Shown here: positions 35,264 through 42,834 of the stretch, piece after piece | Position numbering within the stretch: the stretch's first letter is position 1 | How the letters are laid out: the number at the start of each line of letters is the position of its first letter | From: Mycobacterium sp. D16Q14 | GTDB taxonomy: Bacteria > Actinomycetota > Actinomycetes > Mycobacteriales > Mycobacteriaceae | Reading direction: 5' to 3' | Assembly (NCBI GenBank): GCA_002013415.1 | Contig: MAEX01000022.1 | Span: 25,435-89,434 of the forward strand | Length of the DNA stretch: 64,000 bases | Made by a program: the position numbers and the translations under genes | Notes under the pieces: model-generated | Told to the model about the DNA's origin: nothing | The model's input: the letters and a program-made list of their open reading frames with translations, nothing else | Databases searched by the model: none

Positions 35264-35605
35264 TCAGCGTGGCCCACCGATGCCGCCTCCGCCACCTGGA
35301 CGACCCGGACGCCCGAAATCGGGCGGTGGCGACGGGTTGATGGTGGGTGGTGGCGGCGAGTCGTGACTAGATCCGAGGATGACGTCCATTCCCCAGTTGT
35401 CGCAGTACCAGTCGTTCTCGCAGGGGTACGGGACATACGGCGTCGAGGACGTAGTACTCCCGCCTCCGCGGACATCACCTTGCGCGCACAGGGTGGTTCC
35501 GTTGGCGTTGACGCATTCGGCCGCCGATGGCGGGGCGGCGATTACGCCGAGCGCCGGTAGCAGGATCGCCACGCTGGCAGAAAGGAAGCACCGAATCGTT
35601 CGCAC
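35264..35605 (-). CDS. Small exported Pro/Gly-rich protein
   Basis: A 113-residue precursor with a signal peptide (IRCFLSASVAILLPALGVIAAPPSAAE) and a short mature chain with four cysteines (ECVNANGTTLC and PCENDWYC). The tail is Pro-rich, then Gly-rich (PPPPTINPSPPPDFGRPGRPGGGGG). GTG 35605 has GGAGGT eight bases upstream. It probably shares a transcript with the haemophore-like gene 46 bases downstream. The cysteine pairing and Pro/Gly tail suit a cell-wall-associated mini-protein. Family not recognised. Confidence 0.7.
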   Translation of the reverse strand: MRTIRCFLSASVAILLPALGVIAAPPSAAECVNANGTTLCAQGDVRGGGSTTSSTPYVPYPCENDWYCDNWGMDVILGSSHDSPPPPTINPSPPPDFGRPGRPGGGGGIGGPR

Positions 35606-35751
35606 CGCCGTACCTCCGCACGTCGAGGATCGCCCGCCGATCTGTACGGTTATCTGCGGTGGTCCAGGCTCAGTGAGGCGAGTGTACTTCCGATCACTCC
35701 CGGCGCGAGTGCGATTGGGGTTCCGGCATCGCCGAACAGGGGGGTGCCGGT

Positions 35752-35781
35752 TTGACCCTTTGCCCGCTGGTCACGTAGCCT
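35752..35781 (+). promoter_or_regulatory. Promoter of rplU-rpmA
   Basis: TTGACC (35752-35757), an 18-base spacer and TAGCCT (35776-35781) make a good SigA promoter. It would give a leader of about 128 bases. The rest of the gap, 35606-35751, has no visible gene. Confidence 0.6.
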
Positions 35782-35799
35782 TGAGCAGTTGTCACGAGG

Positions 35800-35831
35800 C
35801 TTCCGGCCCGCGGCATGCGGGCTAGCGGAAG
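35800..35831 (+). promoter_or_regulatory. Structured leader hairpin of rplU
   Basis: CTTCCG pairs with CGGAAG, and inside it GCCCGC pairs with GCGGGC around a 5-base loop, leaving a TAG bulge on one side. It begins about 10 bases after the predicted transcription start. Ribosomal-protein operons often use such leaders for autoregulation by the encoded protein. Confidence 0.5.
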
Positions 35832-35915
35832 AACTGAGCGGGCCCACCCACGATCCAGATGCGCCAGCCGACCTGGTTGCGCGCGTCCGAAGAGCAGAGC
35901 AGAGGTAGCGCAACG

Positions 35916-36227
35916 ATGGCGACGTACGCAATCGTCAAGACCGGTGGCAAGCAGTACAAGGTTGCCGTCGGTGACGTGTTGAAGGTCGAGAAGATCGAAT
36001 CGGAGCCCGGCTCCTCGGTGCAGCTGCCCGTCGCTCTGGTCGTGGACGGTGCCACCGTCACTACTGACGCAGACAAGCTGGCCAAGGTGGCAGTGACCGG
36101 GGAGATCCTCGAGCACACCAAGGGTCCGAAGATTCGCATCCACAAGTTCAAGAACAAGACCGGCTACCACAAGCGGCAGGGTCACCGTCAGCCGTTGACC
36201 GTGCTCAAGGTCACCGGGATCAAGTAG
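35916..36227 (+). CDS. rplU: 50S ribosomal protein L21
   Basis: A 103-residue ribosomal protein that contacts 23S rRNA. The family features are MATYAIVKTGGKQYKVAVGD at the N terminus and the C-terminal RNA-binding KFKNKTGYHKRQGHRQPLT. ATG 35916 has AGAGGT ahead; the upstream in-frame start would only add an unconserved extension. rpmA follows after 13 bases. The structured leader at 35800-35831 may autoregulate the pair. Confidence 0.97.
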   Translation: MATYAIVKTGGKQYKVAVGDVLKVEKIESEPGSSVQLPVALVVDGATVTTDADKLAKVAVTGEILEHTKGPKIRIHKFKNKTGYHKRQGHRQPLTVLKVTGIK

Positions 36228-36240
36228 AGGATTTGACTTC

Positions 36241-36498
36241 ATGGCACACAAGAAGGGCGCGTCTAGCTCGCGCAACGGTCGTGACTCCGCCGCGCAGCGG
36301 CTCGGCGTCAAGCGGTTCGGTGGCCAGCTCGTCAAGGCCGGCGAGATCCTGGTCCGTCAGCGCGGCACTCACTTCCACCCCGGCGTGAACGTCGGGCGTG
36401 GCGGCGACGACACTCTGTTCGCGACCTCCGCGGGCACCGTCGAGTTCGGCGCTCGCCGTGGTCGCCGGGTCGTCAACATCCTCCCGGTCGACGCTTAA
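36241..36498 (+). CDS. rpmA: 50S ribosomal protein L27
   Basis: An 85-residue protein whose basic N-terminal tail (MAHKKGASSSRNGRDS) reaches the peptidyl-transferase centre. There is no Firmicutes-type cleavable prosequence. FGGQLVKAGEILVRQRGTHFHPG is the conserved core. It forms the usual rplU-rpmA-obg set; a hairpin separates it from obg. Confidence 0.97.
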   Translation: MAHKKGASSSRNGRDSAAQRLGVKRFGGQLVKAGEILVRQRGTHFHPGVNVGRGGDDTLFATSAGTVEFGARRGRRVVNILPVDA

Positions 36499-36502
36499 TT
36501 GG

Positions 36503-36535
36503 TGTTCTGTGTTCGGTGTGACCGAGCACAGAACA
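36503..36535 (+). terminator. Hairpin between rpmA and obg, partial terminator or attenuator
   Basis: TGTTCTGTG pairs with CACAGAACA and, inside a T/G mismatch, TCGGT pairs with ACCGA around a GTG loop: 14 pairs in 33 bases. It starts 5 bases after the rpmA stop and ends 5 bases before the obg Shine-Dalgarno AAGGAGG. With no T-run, it could lower read-through from the ribosomal genes or stabilise their 3' end. Confidence 0.65.
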
Positions 36536-36551
36536 GTGTGAAGGAGGCTTA

Positions 36552-38000
36552 ATGCCTCGTTTTGTTGACCGTGTTGTCATCCATGCCAAGGCAGGTACCG
36601 GCGGTCATGGCTGCGCTTCGGTGCATCGCGAGAAGTTCAAACCACTCGGCGGCCCCGATGGCGGCAATGGCGGTCGTGGCGGCAGCGTGATTCTCGAAGT
36701 GGACCCGCAGGTGCATACCTTGCTGGACTTCCACTTCCATCCCTACCTGCAGGCACCCAACGGTACGCAGGGCATGGGTGGCCATCGCAGCGGTTCCAAC
36801 GGTGACGACCTGATTCTCAGGGTGCCCGACGGCACCGTCGTGCTCGACGGAGACGGCCGGATCCTTGCCGACTTGGTCGGCGCCGGTACGCGTTTCGACG
36901 CCGCCGCCGGTGGCCGGGGCGGACTGGGTAATGCCGCGTTGGCGTCTCGTGCCCGTAAGGCCCCCGGATTCGCCTTGCTCGGTGAGGCCGGAGCCGAAGC
37001 CGACCTCACCCTGGAACTGAAAACCGTCGCCGATGTTGGGCTGGTCGGGTTCCCGTCGGCAGGTAAATCGTCTCTGGTCTCGGTGCTTTCGGCCGCAAAG
37101 CCGAAGATCGCCGACTATCCGTTCACGACATTGGTACCCAACCTGGGCGTGGTGACCACCGGAGAGCACTCCTTTGTGATGGCCGATGTCCCCGGTCTGA
37201 TCCCCGGTGCGGCCGACGGGCGCGGGTTGGGTCTGGAGTTTCTGCGGCATATCGAGCGCTGCGCGGTGCTGGTCCACGTTGTCGACTGCGCGACGCTGGA
37301 ACCCGGCCGCGACCCCGTTTCCGATATCGACGCCCTGGAAAATGAGTTGGCGCGGTATCAACCGACGTTGCAAGCTGATTCTGTGTTGGGTGATCTGGCC
37401 GACCGGCCTCGTGCGGTGGTGCTCAACAAGGTCGACGTGCCCGAGGCCGCCGAGCTTGCCGACTTTGTCACCGAAGAGGTCTCCAAGCGCGGCTGGCCGG
37501 TCTTCAAGGTGTCGACGCTGACCCGGGATGGGTTACGGCCGTTGACCTTCGCGCTGTGGGAGATGATCCAGGCGGCCCGCGCAGCACAGCCCGCACAGGT
37601 GAAGACCCGCGCGGTGATTCGGCCTATCCCGGTCGACGAGAGTGGCTTCACCGTGATCCCCGACGCGGAGAACCCCGGTGGATTCGTGGTGCGCGGAGTG
37701 CGCCCCGAACGCTGGATTCGCCAGACCAACTTCGAAAACGACGAGGCCGTGGGCTATCTCGGCGACCGGCTGGCACGCCTCGGTGTCGAAGATCAGCTGC
37801 TCAAGCTGGGTGCACAACCCGGCTGCGCGGTCACCATCGGCGATATGACTTTCGATTGGGAACCGCAGACTCCGGCGGGTGTCGATGTGACCCTCAGCGG
37901 GCGCGGCACCGATTCACGTATCGACAAGGTCGATCGAGTGGGTGCGTCCGAGCGTCGCCAGGCCCGGCGGGTGCGCCGCGGGCAGGTGGAGCCGGAGTGA
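36552..38000 (+). CDS. obg: Obg/CgtA GTPase of 50S assembly and stress control
   Basis: A 482-residue GTPase. The glycine-rich Obg fold is at residues 1-158 (GGPDGGNGGRGGSVILEV). The G domain has GFPSAGKSS (about 166-174), DVPGLIPGA and NKVD, and a C-terminal OCT domain (GFVVRGVRPERWIRQTNFENDEAVGYLGDRLARLGVEDQL) is present. ATG 36552 follows AAGGAGG. The 4-base GTGA overlap with proB couples the two. Confidence 0.96.
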   Translation: MPRFVDRVVIHAKAGTGGHGCASVHREKFKPLGGPDGGNGGRGGSVILEVDPQVHTLLDFHFHPYLQAPNGTQGMGGHRSGSNGDDLILRVPDGTVVLDGDGRILADLVGAGTRFDAAAGGRGGLGNAALASRARKAPGFALLGEAGAEADLTLELKTVADVGLVGFPSAGKSSLVSVLSAAKPKIADYPFTTLVPNLGVVTTGEHSFVMADVPGLIPGAADGRGLGLEFLRHIERCAVLVHVVDCATLEPGRDPVSDIDALENELARYQPTLQADSVLGDLADRPRAVVLNKVDVPEAAELADFVTEEVSKRGWPVFKVSTLTRDGLRPLTFALWEMIQAARAAQPAQVKTRAVIRPIPVDESGFTVIPDAENPGGFVVRGVRPERWIRQTNFENDEAVGYLGDRLARLGVEDQLLKLGAQPGCAVTIGDMTFDWEPQTPAGVDVTLSGRGTDSRIDKVDRVGASERRQARRVRRGQVEPE

Positions 38001-39103
38001 ACACGGGTGCGCAGGCACGCCACGCAATTCAGGCGGCACGCACCGTCGTTGTGAAGGTCGGCACCGCTGCCCTCACTGATGCGACCGGAACATTCAGTGC
38101 CGACCGGATGGAGTACCTCGTCGAGGCCATCGAGGGCCGGATGAAGGCCGGGTCCGATGTGGTGATCGTGTCGTCGGGAGCGATCGCGGCCGGCATGGTT
38201 CCGCTCGGATTGACCAAGCGCCCCACGGATTTGGCGACCAAGCAGGCGGCCGCCAGCGCAGGCCAGGTTGCGCTCATCAGTGCCTGGAGCGCAGCCTTCG
38301 CGCGCTATCAACGCACCGTGGGCCAGGTGCTGTTGACTGCCCACGACATCTCCATGCGCGTGCATCACACCAACGCCCAGCGCACTCTCGACAGGCTACG
38401 GGCACTGCACGCGGTGGCCGTCGTGAACGAGAACGACACCGTGGCCACCAACGAGATTCGCTTCGGAGATAACGACCGCCTGTCGGCGCTCGTCGCTCAT
38501 CTCGTGGGTGCCGATGCACTGGTGTTGCTTTCCGACATCGATGGGCTCTACGACTCTGACCCCCGAAAGGGAAACGCACGCTTCATTTCCGCGGTCGGTG
38601 GACCGGAGGATCTGGAAGGTGTGATCGCCGGGCCGGGTGGTTCCCGCGGCACCGGGGGAATGGCATCGAAACTCTCGTCGGCGCTGTTGGCCGCGGACGC
38701 CGGTGTCCCGGTGCTGCTGGCCTCGGCAACCGAGGCCGAGGCAGCCTTGGGGGACGGCTCCTGCGGAACTGTCTTCGCCGCGCGACCGCAACGCATGTCG
38801 GCCCGCAAGTTCTGGGTGCGCTACGCGGCCGAGGCGACCGGCTCGCTGAGCCTCGACGCGGGTGCCGTGCGCGCGGTGGTGGCGTCGCGCCGTTCATTGC
38901 TGCCCGCCGGAATCACCGAGGTGTCCGGGCGCTTCCACGGCGGCGATGTCGTCGAACTTCGCGATGCCGAGGGCGCCATGGTCGGTCGTGGCGTGGTGGC
39001 CTATGACGCCGCCGAATTGGCGACCATGCTGGGCCGTTCCACCAGCGAGCTTCCCGAGGATCTGCGGCGCCCCGCGGTGCATGCCGACGACCTCGTCACC
39101 TGA
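37997..39103 (+). CDS. proB: Glutamate 5-kinase
   Basis: First step of proline synthesis: ATP-dependent phosphorylation of glutamate, feedback-inhibited by proline in most bacteria. The 368-residue protein has the amino-acid-kinase domain (VVVKVGTAAL, VSSGAIAAGM, NENDTVATNEIRFGDNDRLSALVA) and a C-terminal PUA domain (LLPAGITEVSGRFHGGDVVELRD). The true start is the GTG overlapping the obg stop codon; an apparent longer frame beginning inside obg is not coding. proA lies 3.7 kb downstream beyond an inserted gene array. Confidence 0.95.
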   Translation: MNTGAQARHAIQAARTVVVKVGTAALTDATGTFSADRMEYLVEAIEGRMKAGSDVVIVSSGAIAAGMVPLGLTKRPTDLATKQAAASAGQVALISAWSAAFARYQRTVGQVLLTAHDISMRVHHTNAQRTLDRLRALHAVAVVNENDTVATNEIRFGDNDRLSALVAHLVGADALVLLSDIDGLYDSDPRKGNARFISAVGGPEDLEGVIAGPGGSRGTGGMASKLSSALLAADAGVPVLLASATEAEAALGDGSCGTVFAARPQRMSARKFWVRYAAEATGSLSLDAGAVRAVVASRRSLLPAGITEVSGRFHGGDVVELRDAEGAMVGRGVVAYDAAELATMLGRSTSELPEDLRRPAVHADDLVT

Positions 39104-39147
39104 GCGCTTCGTGCCTTGCTCGAAAGAGTGGCGCATCGCAACGGCGC

Positions 39148-39159
39148 CTGATAGAAATT
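39148..39159 (+). repeat. Shared 12-base motif upstream of paralogue 1
   Basis: CTGATAGAAATT also occurs at 40629-40640, upstream of paralogue 3, and I saw no other copy near these genes. It is AT-rich and looks like the core of a promoter or regulator site serving the array. The start codon follows 83 bases later. Confidence 0.45.
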
Positions 39160-39242
39160 GTCAGCTGGTTCACAGCTTGGGGTAGGTTCCCCAATTTCGA
39201 CGCGGCGTGTGCTCTGCGCTGGTCAGGCACGGAGGGGTATCG

Positions 39243-39881
39243 ATGGCAGGGCGGTTGACCGGGCTCGTGAGTGCGGTGGTGATTGCGTTGGGGGCGGTGA
39301 CATCGTCAGCCGTCGCCGCGGCGACATCTACCGACGAAAGCCAGATCCGGCAGGTGGTTGCCGCCGAGCTGACCGCACTGCGGGCGCTCGATCCCACTGC
39401 CTATGCACAGAACTTCTGTGCTGAGTATCGCGATGCCTACGAGGCGTGGGTGCAGCGCAACATCACGCCGCCGCCCTTCGAGGATCTTGAGGGAGCCAAT
39501 CCGAAGCGACTGACTTCGGTGCTGCGCAAGAACTTCCCCACGGTGTCGGCTATCGCGATCCAGGATTTCGTCAATGCCGCCACCGAAGGTGATCGGGATG
39601 CGTATCACCAGGCGTGGCTCGGGATTCTGCGGGAGGAGTTCTCCCACTACTCATATCGAGTGCGGCAGGTGCAGGTCACCGGTGACCAGGCCGATGTGAC
39701 CGTGCAGGCCACACTGGGCAAGGCGTCGGGCACTGTCCAATGGCAGTTCCTCCGCGAGAGCGGCGACTGGACGGACTGCACGGCTCCTCCGGCCGCATCC
39801 GATTCCGCGGCGCCCTCCCTGAAGGGTGAAGCGCCCCAAGGACTTCTCGGTGACATCGGTGACGTGCGTGCAACGGGATAG
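39243..39881 (+). CDS. Exported paralogue 1 of a four-gene array (NTF2-like fold suspected)
   Basis: A 212-residue precursor with signal peptide (LTGLVSAVVIALGAVTSSAVAAA). The mature part runs helix (DESQIRQVVAAELTALRALDP), Cys in FCAEYRD, helices, then beta strands (YRVRQVQVTGDQADVTVQATLG) and a closing Cys in WTDC. The two cysteines and the C..xYRD and WxDC landmarks recur in all four neighbours. The helix-rich start and strand-rich end resemble secreted NTF2-like/DUF4878 domains. ATG 39243 follows GGAGGGG. The tail from TAPPAAS on is low complexity. No enzyme motif is seen; function unknown. Confidence 0.75.
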   Translation: MAGRLTGLVSAVVIALGAVTSSAVAAATSTDESQIRQVVAAELTALRALDPTAYAQNFCAEYRDAYEAWVQRNITPPPFEDLEGANPKRLTSVLRKNFPTVSAIAIQDFVNAATEGDRDAYHQAWLGILREEFSHYSYRVRQVQVTGDQADVTVQATLGKASGTVQWQFLRESGDWTDCTAPPAASDSAAPSLKGEAPQGLLGDIGDVRATG

Positions 39882-39915
39882 CGACGATGAAAATCTGGAT
39901 CGAAGGAGAATGACC

Positions 39916-40533
39916 GTGTCAAAGAATGTCTTCGCTTGGTTGGCAGCGCTTTTCGTGGCCATCGGGCTGCTTGCGCAGACCGCTGTCGCAAGCGCCACCG
40001 GGGCAGATGAGGCCGAGATCCGGGATGTCACCGCGGGACGGCTGTCGGCGCTGCAGGCTGTGGACGCCGTGCAGTACGCGTCGTTCTTCTGCGGTGACGT
40101 TCGGGACAAGATCGAATCGGATTGGGGGCAGTCGTTCTCCCCGCCCGAGGTCAGCCGTTTGGAGGGCGCGAACCTGAAGAAGCTGCGTGCGAAGGTTCGC
40201 GAGGTGTTTCCCCTGGCTTCAAACGCTGCCGTTGAGGACTTCGTGACCGCCGTGGACAACCAAGACCAGGACGCGTTGTCGTCGGCGTGGCATCGTTTCT
40301 GGGTGGAAACCTTCGCGCACCTGACCTTCAAGGTCAGCAAGGTGACGGTGACCGGCGATACGGCCAACGGGACCATCGCGTTTCGCAACACCGGCGGACG
40401 TGGAAACGAGCCGCGAAAGTTCGTGCGCGAGGACGGCGTCTGGAAGGACTGCACGCCCGAAGCCACGCAAACTGAAACTGCGATCGGCAACGATGAGCCG
40501 CTGCTGGAGGCCCTGACCGGCGCCGGGGCCTAA
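39916..40533 (+). CDS. Exported paralogue 2 of the four-gene array
   Basis: A 205-residue precursor. GTG 39916 is chosen because AAGGAG is 7 bases ahead; ATG 39910 is only one base from it. Signal peptide NVFAWLAALFVAIGLLAQTAVASA, then ADEAEIRDVTAGRLSALQAVD, FFCGDVRD and WKDC line up with paralogue 1, including FxxEGANxKKLRxxxRxxFP. It is the closest relative of paralogue 1 and lies 34 bases after it, so the two arose by duplication and are probably one transcript. Function unknown. Confidence 0.75.
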   Translation: MSKNVFAWLAALFVAIGLLAQTAVASATGADEAEIRDVTAGRLSALQAVDAVQYASFFCGDVRDKIESDWGQSFSPPEVSRLEGANLKKLRAKVREVFPLASNAAVEDFVTAVDNQDQDALSSAWHRFWVETFAHLTFKVSKVTVTGDTANGTIAFRNTGGRGNEPRKFVREDGVWKDCTPEATQTETAIGNDEPLLEALTGAGA

Positions 40534-40628
40534 CGGATCTGGCGGCTGGCGGCGCCATCACGAGCGCGATCTCCGCACGCCTGTTGGCTGGTAGGTTTGC
40601 TCGGTCAGGGTGCACGAGCTGATCTGGA

Positions 40629-40640
40629 CTGATAGAAATT
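40629..40640 (+). repeat. Shared 12-base motif upstream of paralogue 3
   Basis: Second copy of CTGATAGAAATT (see 39148-39159), here 38 bases ahead of the start codon. The surrounding bases differ, which argues for selection on the motif rather than simple recent duplication of the whole region. Confidence 0.45.
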
Positions 40641-40678
40641 AGCTCGGAGACGAGTGGTCGATACGAGCGAGGGTTGTC

Positions 40679-41299
40679 ATGGTTTGCCGGAGATGGGCCG
40701 GGGCGGTGCTGCTGGGGGCGCTGCTGTTCGGTGGGGTGGGTTGCACGCAAACCGTGGAGGGTGACGGTCAGCCCAACGCTGAGGCGCTCGCGACGGCGCG
40801 CGACGAGAAACAGATCAAGGCCCTGATCGAGAAGCAGAACACGTACACCTCGAGCTTTGATTTCGCGAAGCTGGCCGAGACCAAGTGTGCGAAGTATCGG
40901 GATGCCACCGCCCAGAGCGGACCGCCCATTCCACCGATGAGTGAAATCGCGCCGCCCGAGATCGCCACGGTGCCAGGCGCCGGTGACGCGCTGCGGGGGT
41001 TGTTGGCCCAGAAGTTCCCCACGGTGCCGCAAGACGTCATCAATGCTGTGGTCGACAGTCTTGTCGCTCAGGACGAGCAGGCGTACCAGACGGCGATGCG
41101 CAATCTGCTGAAATCGCTCATCACCGTCAAGGTCACCGATGTGCAGAACATCGAAATCAAGGGTGACCAGGCCACAGCGGATATCACGATCACCACCACG
41201 TCGGGGAACAAGACCCCCTCGGAGGAGAAGCAGACCGTCAAGTACGTCAAGGAAGACGGAAAGTGGCTGGACTGCGCGCCGCCGGGCGGCGGGGCCTAG
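40679..41299 (+). CDS. Exported paralogue 3, probable lipoprotein
   Basis: A 206-residue precursor with hydrophobic leader WAGAVLLGALLFGGVGC. A Cys right after it, in GVGC, suggests a lipobox, though position -3 is Gly rather than Leu or Val. The mature part keeps the family marks: KCAKYRDA, AQKFPTVPQDVINAVVDSLVAQDEQAY and WLDCAPP. It differs from paralogues 1 and 2 by a Pro-rich loop (PPIPPMSEIAPPEIATVPG). Anchoring to the outer face of the membrane is the likely difference in function. Confidence 0.72.
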   Translation: MVCRRWAGAVLLGALLFGGVGCTQTVEGDGQPNAEALATARDEKQIKALIEKQNTYTSSFDFAKLAETKCAKYRDATAQSGPPIPPMSEIAPPEIATVPGAGDALRGLLAQKFPTVPQDVINAVVDSLVAQDEQAYQTAMRNLLKSLITVKVTDVQNIEIKGDQATADITITTTSGNKTPSEEKQTVKYVKEDGKWLDCAPPGGGA

Positions 41300-41367
41300 C
41301 CCGAACGTAACGGACGGTGTCCTGCGGCGATAACGTGATAAAGCACTGCCAACCAGGGGAGGGAACC

Positions 41368-41910
41368 GTGAAGCGAGCGTTCGCAGTCGTCGCAGCGCTC
41401 GCCACGCTGGCCACACTCGGGGCGCCCGGTGCGGGTGCGGCGCCCAACCGTGACGCGGTGACAGAACATGTGCGGGCCTGGGAAAAGGCATACAACGATG
41501 TCGACACCAACAAGATCGGCGACCTGACCTGCGATAAGTATCGCGACCGCGAACTGGCGAACAACGAGTCGCGGATCCCGACATGGGACGACTTCGTCAA
41601 GCCCTCGGATCTGTATGCCAAGTTCCCCAAACTCACCCAGGAAACGCTGGACAGGCTGCTTGACGCCGCCAAACGCAAGGACGCCGCCGCCTTCCGGCAG
41701 GCCTCGGTGCAGGTAGTACGGGAGAACGCGCATCTGACGGTCACCAACATCGACAAGGTCAATGTCATCGAGGCCAAGAACGCGACGGCCACGGTGACCA
41801 CGTCGTCGGTGTGGGGCAACGATTCGCCCAAGACCACCACGTCCGATTGGTACCTGACCTACGAGCGTGATGCCTGGCGGTACTGCAACCCGGTCCTGAC
41901 GGTCCGCTGA
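41368..41910 (+). CDS. Exported paralogue 4 of the four-gene array
   Basis: A 180-residue precursor, the most divergent of the four. Signal peptide KRAFAVVAALATLATLGAPGAGAAPN; landmarks TCDKYRDREL, FPKLTQETLDRLLDAAKRKDAAAF and terminal WRYC. GTG 41368 follows GGGGAGGG. It converges on rbsK with a 1-base gap. With paralogues 1 to 3 it forms a 2.7-kb array where M. tuberculosis, as I recall, has nadE and an unrelated gene. Confidence 0.72.
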   Translation: MKRAFAVVAALATLATLGAPGAGAAPNRDAVTEHVRAWEKAYNDVDTNKIGDLTCDKYRDRELANNESRIPTWDDFVKPSDLYAKFPKLTQETLDRLLDAAKRKDAAAFRQASVQVVRENAHLTVTNIDKVNVIEAKNATATVTTSSVWGNDSPKTTTSDWYLTYERDAWRYCNPVLTVR

Positions 41911-41911
41911 C

Positions 41912-42778
41912 TCAGGCCCCCTTGAGCGACAGCTCGATCCTGGCCGCCGACGGAGCACAGTTCCCGGCGCCTGTGCGCAGTGTGGCGAGCGCACCGGCCA
42001 CATTCGCCCGCCGCAGTGCCGTCTCGGCTCCGTACGGCCACCACGCCGCCAGCACGCCGGCGAACACATCACCGGCGCCGGTGGTGTCGATCGGCCGCAC
42101 TGGATACGACGGAACCGTGATCTCCCCGTGAGGGCTGCGGTAACGCGATCCCTCGTCGCCCAGCGTGGTCACCAGGTGCCGCGACGGATACAACCAGGAT
42201 TTGGCCTCGGTCTCGTTCACGATGACCACGCTCGCGCGAAAGGCCAGCTCCGCCAGGTCGGGTGAGCGCTCGGGTCCCGGGGAAGCGTTGAGTACGAATT
42301 GCTTACCGGCCTCGGCGGCCCACCGCGCCGCTACCAGAGCGACCGGAACCGGGATCTCCAACTGGCACAGCAACACATCGTGCGAGCAGATGATGTCCTT
42401 GTGCACCTTCTCGTCCAAGGTGAAGGCACTGTTGGCGCCGGGAGCCACCACGATGGAGTTCTCGCCGGAATCGTCCACGGTGATGGTGGCCATTCCACTG
42501 GGCCCGTCCACCTCGACGAGTCCGTCGAGGCCAATGTTGTTGTCTGCCAAGTGAGATCGCAGCATCGGTGCGGCGCCATCGGATCCCACCGCTCCGATGA
42601 ACTGCACCGAGGTGCCCGCACGCGCTGCGGCGACGGCCTGATTGGCGCCCTTGCCTCCAGGCGAGGGCAGGGCCGACGTCGCCAGCACCGTCGCACCTGG
42701 GGCGGGCAGCTCCTCCACCCGCAACGTCAAATCCATGTTGACGCTGCCGAGGACACATACTGTGGCTAACTCGGTCAC
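41912..42778 (-). CDS. rbsK: PfkB-family ribokinase
   Basis: A 288-residue sugar kinase that phosphorylates ribose, or a related sugar or nucleoside, at the 5-OH. The two PfkB signatures are present: GGKGANQAVAAARAG and DTTGAGDVFAGVLAA, the latter holding the catalytic Asp and anion hole. -10-like TAGCCT (42790-42785, minus strand) ends 6 bases before the GTG, so the mRNA is probably leaderless. It diverges from proA. No ribose transporter is nearby, so a salvage role is more likely than a dedicated uptake pathway. Confidence 0.88.
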   Translation of the reverse strand: MTELATVCVLGSVNMDLTLRVEELPAPGATVLATSALPSPGGKGANQAVAAARAGTSVQFIGAVGSDGAAPMLRSHLADNNIGLDGLVEVDGPSGMATITVDDSGENSIVVAPGANSAFTLDEKVHKDIICSHDVLLCQLEIPVPVALVAARWAAEAGKQFVLNASPGPERSPDLAELAFRASVVIVNETEAKSWLYPSRHLVTTLGDEGSRYRSPHGEITVPSYPVRPIDTTGAGDVFAGVLAAWWPYGAETALRRANVAGALATLRTGAGNCAPSAARIELSLKGA

Positions 42779-42834
42779 CCGCCTAGGCTAGTCCTGGCGC
42801 AGCTACATTTCGGGCACCCGGATACCCTGACACG

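Noticed and set aside
37556..37996. Possible N-terminal extension of proB reaching into obg
   Set aside because: It lies out of frame inside the well-conserved OCT domain of obg; the GTG overlapping the obg stop gives the normal proB length.
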